In this document: piece after piece, positions 33,901-36,274 of the stretch
How positions within the stretch are numbered: position 1 is the stretch's first letter
Layout: the number at the start of each line of letters is the position of its first letter
Assembly: GCA_938014335.1 (NCBI GenBank)
Contig: CALLRP010000007.1
Coordinates: forward strand, 1 to 36,274
Direction of reading: 5' to 3'
Length of the DNA stretch: 36,274 bases
Source of the DNA: an uncultured bacterium
GTDB lineage: Bacteria; Hydrogenedentota; Hydrogenedentia; Hydrogenedentales; Hydrogenedentaceae
Notes under the pieces: generated by a model
Database searches by the model: none
What the model was told of the DNA's origin: nothing
Seen by the model: the letters and a program-made list of their open reading frames with translations, nothing else
Position numbers and translations under genes: made by a program

Positions 33901-34892
33901 GGGGGATTTTGTATGGATTCGTTAATCATCCATGCTTGACGATTTCCTCCCGCCAGAACATATGAATCATAATTGTTTCTTCCATCATGGTTCAGGTTTC
34001 CGGTGGATGCTAATAGTTCAGGGTGACAACGGAATTTAGAACAGTTGAAATTGCCGACAAATTCTTCCACAGTGCGGTCAATTTCGGAGCCATAAATTTT
34101 TATTGTAATCTGGGTTCCATTAGCATTAATCGTTACTTCAATATCATCCGTTTTTAATTCTGATAATATGGTTGGTAAAACATCTCGTAGCACTGTGTAT
34201 ATAATAACGCGGAATACACTTTTCAAATGGTCCACGCCTGTTGCCTCGCCAATGGTCATATATCCTGCGATTAAATTGACCATAGCATCTTTGAATACGG
34301 GGCTTTGTTGTTCTAATAATTGCCATAAGGTTGGGACCCCTTCAAAATTACTCACAAATTGACTTACACATAAAGTGGTGATACCGAGCTTGACGCATAC
34401 ATCTTTATCACCGGTGGTTATTGTCGTGCTACCCGTCAAGCCATAGGCTTTGACCTGGACATTTCGAATTGTGATTTGTAACGATTGAACTACCGCTTTG
34501 TTATAATTAAAATCATTCCGAATAGTATTTATCTCGTTGGCATTAAGATTTCCCAATACACGGCTCATATCTCCATTGAGGACGGCACCTAACATATCGA
34601 AGTGGTCATTATCATAGATGCCATTGCAGTCGTTATCTGCATTGGAAAAATAGGGGCTGGTCTGGCACTGAACCTGTCGCCATGCCCCCGGCTGTGGTTG
34701 ACCGTATTCATCAATGTAATCGTACCATGTTGGAAGGAAGTCTGATAAAGCAGAATCTAATGAGTAGAAGATAAAGTCGATGTCATACTGGTTTTGAAAA
34801 CACTGGGTGTATGCTTTCAAGGGTACCGAGGATACAAGCAATGCTATCAGCAGACACATAAGTTTTAAATAATTTTTATTTCTTCTTCTCAT
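30909..34892 (-). CDS. Very large secreted Ig-repeat/CHRD protein with paired C-terminal module
   Basis: This 1327-residue protein begins with a signal peptide (MRRRNK then LMCLLIALLVSS, cleavage near residue 29). Residues 30-330 form a unique head with acidic Asx-rich loops (DNDCNGIYDND, NHDGRNNYDS) that could bind calcium. Residues 333-950 carry seven Ig-like domains, most with a YQW/CxVxD pattern and a GxYxC ending. Residues 955-1075 fit a CHRD domain, and 1078-1150 an InlB-type repeat (GWAFQNWSGDIQ, ITANF). A Glu-Gly-Thr-Pro linker (1154-1222) leads to a C-terminal module (1227-1327) with two copies of ELLR(V/L)IQ(F/I)FNS(R/G)GYH and several cysteines. No LPXTG or transmembrane anchor is seen. 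It is probably an adhesion or cell-surface protein. AGGAG precedes the ATG. Its codon choice and base composition look more GC-rich than neighbouring genes. Confidence 0.9.
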   Translation of the reverse strand: MRRRNKNYLKLMCLLIALLVSSVPLKAYTQCFQNQYDIDFIFYSLDSALSDFLPTWYDYIDEYGQPQPGAWRQVQCQTSPYFSNADNDCNGIYDNDHFDMLGAVLNGDMSRVLGNLNANEINTIRNDFNYNKAVVQSLQITIRNVQVKAYGLTGSTTITTGDKDVCVKLGITTLCVSQFVSNFEGVPTLWQLLEQQSPVFKDAMVNLIAGYMTIGEATGVDHLKSVFRVIIYTVLRDVLPTILSELKTDDIEVTINANGTQITIKIYGSEIDRTVEEFVGNFNCSKFRCHPELLASTGNLNHDGRNNYDSYVLAGGNRQAWMINESIQNPPLQIIEQPQSQTVPSGTPVTFSIDQVGGENNGIPQVYKWEEVKIDDFSTIGSPVYAEELTLSYPLPTTKPRYFTVTICDSLWTRRSAPAKLEVQYIPLEITQQPVGAQNLVPGEDSHTMSINVRGGYNLPTYQWQKWDGSSWVNIPGQTQKTISFNPIRLEDGGSYRCVVTSGSEQVASQTAIITILNRIRFEQPLQGGGVYIGETFTFIPVIAGEPNGTLHYQWKFNGEVIEGAEDSTLTIEDAQLENMGYYTCVIYDDVYTIPSTPAFLEVAEHMQIVRQPQSGAGILGYDFTFTIGVTGGLGGVHYQWVRDGTYVGPDSSVFLLYPLQETDVGTYWCIVTDAREELISDQATLQVFPPFNFDIQPQGALKHTGESHTFEVAVSGGSPPYIYQWRKNGVDLTGNTDPILTLVNLQPSDSGVYTCFVSDQNAGATSAPAVLHVANWMSFIQHPQSATVYKGTTHTFYVVIDGGLGNVEYRWYKKIAGGININLGVNSPQLVLSNVQTDTAGNYFCEVQDNFETITSNIATLTVVDALTFTKNPADTYLFAGGDLLFEVQTAGGLGTITYQWYKDGVPIGTSASTLSIPDVTYTSAGEYWCNATDSVKTTSSSVARVFILRPIPAEGMFIIANPMTGFQVVPQVSTAAYGQVFGILQPVPDSDDYTLSLSGSHSVSNPTGTTINKGLPGVNGPIIFNLGNSPNLSFYSVIENSKAAEIAMGLYYIIITSQEYPNGEVRGQLQLMSTYWKLTIFVNGQGTTDPAPGTYPFWDKEKATITAIPAEGWAFQNWSGDIQTKDANSPTIQLDMTKNRNITANFIEITPEGEGTPEGTPDGVTEGEGTSEGTSEGTPEGVVEGEGTFEGIPEGVAEGEGTTEGIPEGVTEGEGTTEGEIPPQHSADQNGNNRIDLGELLRVIQFFNSRGYHCVVPPETSEDGYIPGKDGDHSCRPHSSDYNPQDWEISLTELLRLIQIFNSGGYHLCPGQSEDNYCIGLPKSK
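31227..31433 (-). repeat. Tandem repeats encoding an Glu-Gly-Thr-Pro linker
   Basis: This 207-base stretch inside the large secreted protein encodes five repeats based on EGEGTxEGxPEGVx, about 14 residues or 42 bases each. The second copy is longer by four residues, and the last is truncated at EGEGTTEGE. The DNA repeats are imperfect, with different codons for the same residues, so they are not very recent. The complementary strand stays open in all three frames because of the repeated composition. Confidence 0.9.
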
Positions 34893-35460
34893 ATCAATAC
34901 TCCTATAAATCGTTATTTTCTTTATAAATATTCATACTATAATTCTATCATAAAAAAATATACTATTGAAATAAAAATCTTTGTAATTAGAATTTTTATA
35001 GTTTCAATGAAGGTGCAAAAGAAAAAATTATCTTTATTACGGTACTAATCATTAATAAATAACAGGATTTATTTTCTTTTGTAAATGGTAGTTAACTTTA
35101 TTTATGAAAAATGACGGAATTTATTAAGCAAGAGTATCGTTGAGGTTTTTATCTTCTTTTGCTTTTTTGCGTACATTGACAAAAAGCTCGTTGCGTTCTT
35201 GTTTTGTTTTGTACATAATTTTTTTCTAATATGAATAAATAATAAAAGAATAAAAAAATAAGTGGTCTTTTTTGTCAATAGAACAAAGTCCATTAAGCTT
35301 CCACCCACAAAAATAAAGAAAAAATTTTGTTTAACTTTCATTAGATGGAAGTTTTATAGCAAATTTATTTTTGCTTATCCTTTGATAAAGTTAAACATAA
35401 GGCTTCCGCAGATTTTGAAAATTTGCCGTATCTGTTATTGAGATAGTTTTTTATTTTCTG
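34893..35460. other. AT-rich intergenic region with possible gene remnants
   Basis: No gene of normal size is seen in these 568 bases. The left part is the leader of the secreted protein, with AGGAG before its ATG. On the minus strand a 30-codon frame (35124-35216, beginning MYKTKQERNELF) looks protein-like but has no ribosome binding site. The frame of the restriction gene stays open for 31 codons past its TGA stop, to a TAA at 35365-35367 (NNRYGKFSKSAEAL). Either could be debris of an older gene, or chance. I see no RNA gene. Confidence 0.45.
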
Positions 35461-36274
35461 TCAGCCTGTTATTTCTGTATGAGTAGGGGCTTTTATCTTT
35501 TCAGCAAAATCCGAAAAGTTATCAAACCAGTAACGCTTGTAATTTTCCAGAACATTTGTAATTCTTTGATTCGGCTTGAGTAATAATTTTGCTTTTATAG
35601 TAAATCCATTGTAAGAAAATTCTCTGGTTTGTTTTTTACCATTCACATCAATCTCAAAAATTCTTGAATATCCATCAATTTTTCTATACCCATCTGTATG
35701 TTCTGTACCTTTTGGGTCAATAAATAAAAGAGTATACTCATTCCCCTTTTTGAGCCAGAAAATATAGTCTGGCTTAAATTTTTCGATTCTATTTGTCTTT
35801 GGTTGATAATATGGAATATACACTTCATCCAGTGTCTCATCAATCTTCGAAAAAAACCACCAGTCAAATTGTTCAAAGAAATTATTTTTTGTTTGCAAAT
35901 AATTTTCAATCTCGTTTATAAAATCAACCTCGCTTCTTGTCTTGATAACGTGCATTATATAAAATTCTCTATCACTTTCTGCCATAGCAACTGGCAAATA
36001 GTAGTGGTTGGGCAAATATTTTAACTTAATTTTATCACCACCATTATACATGATTTCTGATTCTTTGACATAATTCTTTGAAATAGCTTCAATCTCTTTT
36101 ACATACTCTGAAGCTTTTTGAGGTTCCTTTTCGATTTTTTTAGTTATTTCTGCAAGTTTTTTATCTTTTTCTTTATAGTTTAATACCTGTTTTATCTTTT
36201 GTTCAATTTTTTCCTTCTCTTTTTCGGTTATTCTTATCTGTTTAAAATGGATGATCTCATTCTCTAACTTTTTA
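35461..36274 (-). CDS. C-terminal part of a type III-like restriction enzyme (Res/DEAD helicase nuclease)
   Basis: The frame is open from the right edge of the window, so the N-terminal, presumably helicase, part is missing. The first 75 or so residues are Lys/Glu-rich and probably a coiled coil. The rest, about 196 residues from the Met at 36051, contains a PD-(D/E)XK nuclease core: the Asp in FKPDYIFW followed by the Asp and Lys of FIDPKG (nucleotides about 35769-35710). TEHTDGYRKIDGY comes just after. This arrangement is typical of the C-terminal end of Res subunits of type III restriction systems and related DEAD-box restriction proteins. The stop is TGA at 35461-35463, and the following 31 codons stay in frame. 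The methyltransferase partner, if present, lies outside the window. Confidence 0.8.
   Translation of the reverse strand, partial: KKLENEIIHFKQIRITEKEKEKIEQKIKQVLNYKEKDKKLAEITKKIEKEPQKASEYVKEIEAISKNYVKESEIMYNGGDKIKLKYLPNHYYLPVAMAESDREFYIMHVIKTRSEVDFINEIENYLQTKNNFFEQFDWWFFSKIDETLDEVYIPYYQPKTNRIEKFKPDYIFWLKKGNEYTLLFIDPKGTEHTDGYRKIDGYSRIFEIDVNGKKQTREFSYNGFTIKAKLLLKPNQRITNVLENYKRYWFDNFSDFAEKIKAPTHTEITG

Noticed and set aside
35368..35463. Recoded TGA (selenocysteine or stop read-through) in the restriction gene
   Set aside because: No selenocysteine-insertion hairpin is evident, and the residue is not at a catalytic site. A normal stop with an open frame by chance is simpler.
1..36274. CRISPR array, tRNA or rRNA genes, insertion sequences, attachment sites
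   Set aside because: No regularly spaced identical repeats, no tRNA-like arm pattern, no rRNA stretches and no transposase or integrase reading frames were seen by eye. A tRNA search program could still find a diverged case.

Overview
This AT-rich bacterial window carries 28 complete protein-coding genes plus two that are cut by the window edges. I see no rRNA, tRNA, CRISPR array or insertion sequence. The gene content points to an anaerobe: a trimeric NAD-linked [FeFe]-hydrogenase, flavodoxin, ferredoxin-NADP reductase, an iron-dependent alcohol dehydrogenase and a formylglycine sulfatase. A very large secreted Ig-domain protein with a Glu-Gly-Thr-Pro linker and a paired ELLR(V/L)IQ(F/I)FNS(R/G)GYH C-terminal module resembles proteins I associate from memory with Candidatus Hydrogenedentota. 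That taxonomic guess is inference only.

Left part (1-10 kb, mostly + strand). After the tail of an unidentified protein and an AT-rich gap come a cupin D-lyxose isomerase, then a hydrogenase operon in the order hydB-hydA-hydC. A sugar-amine-phosphate isomerase follows hydC by only 5 nt. The operon has a good sigma-70-like promoter with three GTTAA repeats spaced 21-22 bp just upstream. Next are a saccharopine-dehydrogenase-like reductase (-), a SAM hydroxide adenosyltransferase (+), a Tat-exported TIM-barrel protein (-) and ferredoxin-NADP reductase (+).

Middle part (11-25.6 kb). This holds a stand-alone receiver protein, an M24-fold protein without most metal ligands, flavodoxin, a zinc-ribbon protein, aroA followed by an aroK-aroC fusion, and a Tat-exported sulfatase. 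Then comes a long minus-strand block: nadX, rplU-rpmA, and obg-proB-proA-nadD-yqeK-methyltransferase, whose last six genes all overlap. A strong hairpin terminator lies between rpmA and obg, only about a dozen bases from the obg start codon.

Right part (25.7-36.3 kb). A tight + strand operon encodes a YjbQ-family protein, an iron-type alcohol dehydrogenase, a CHASE4/HAMP/PAS histidine kinase and an NtrC-type sigma-54 activator. It converges on the 1327-residue secreted protein. The window ends inside a gene for the nuclease end of a type III-like restriction enzyme.

Together the hydrogenase, FprA and flavodoxin suggest bifurcating hydrogen and NAD(P)H metabolism. NadX and NadD belong to NAD synthesis, AroA and AroK-AroC to the end of the shikimate pathway, and ProB and ProA to proline synthesis. 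The genome is compact: three of the six convergent gene pairs overlap by exactly the four bases TTAG.
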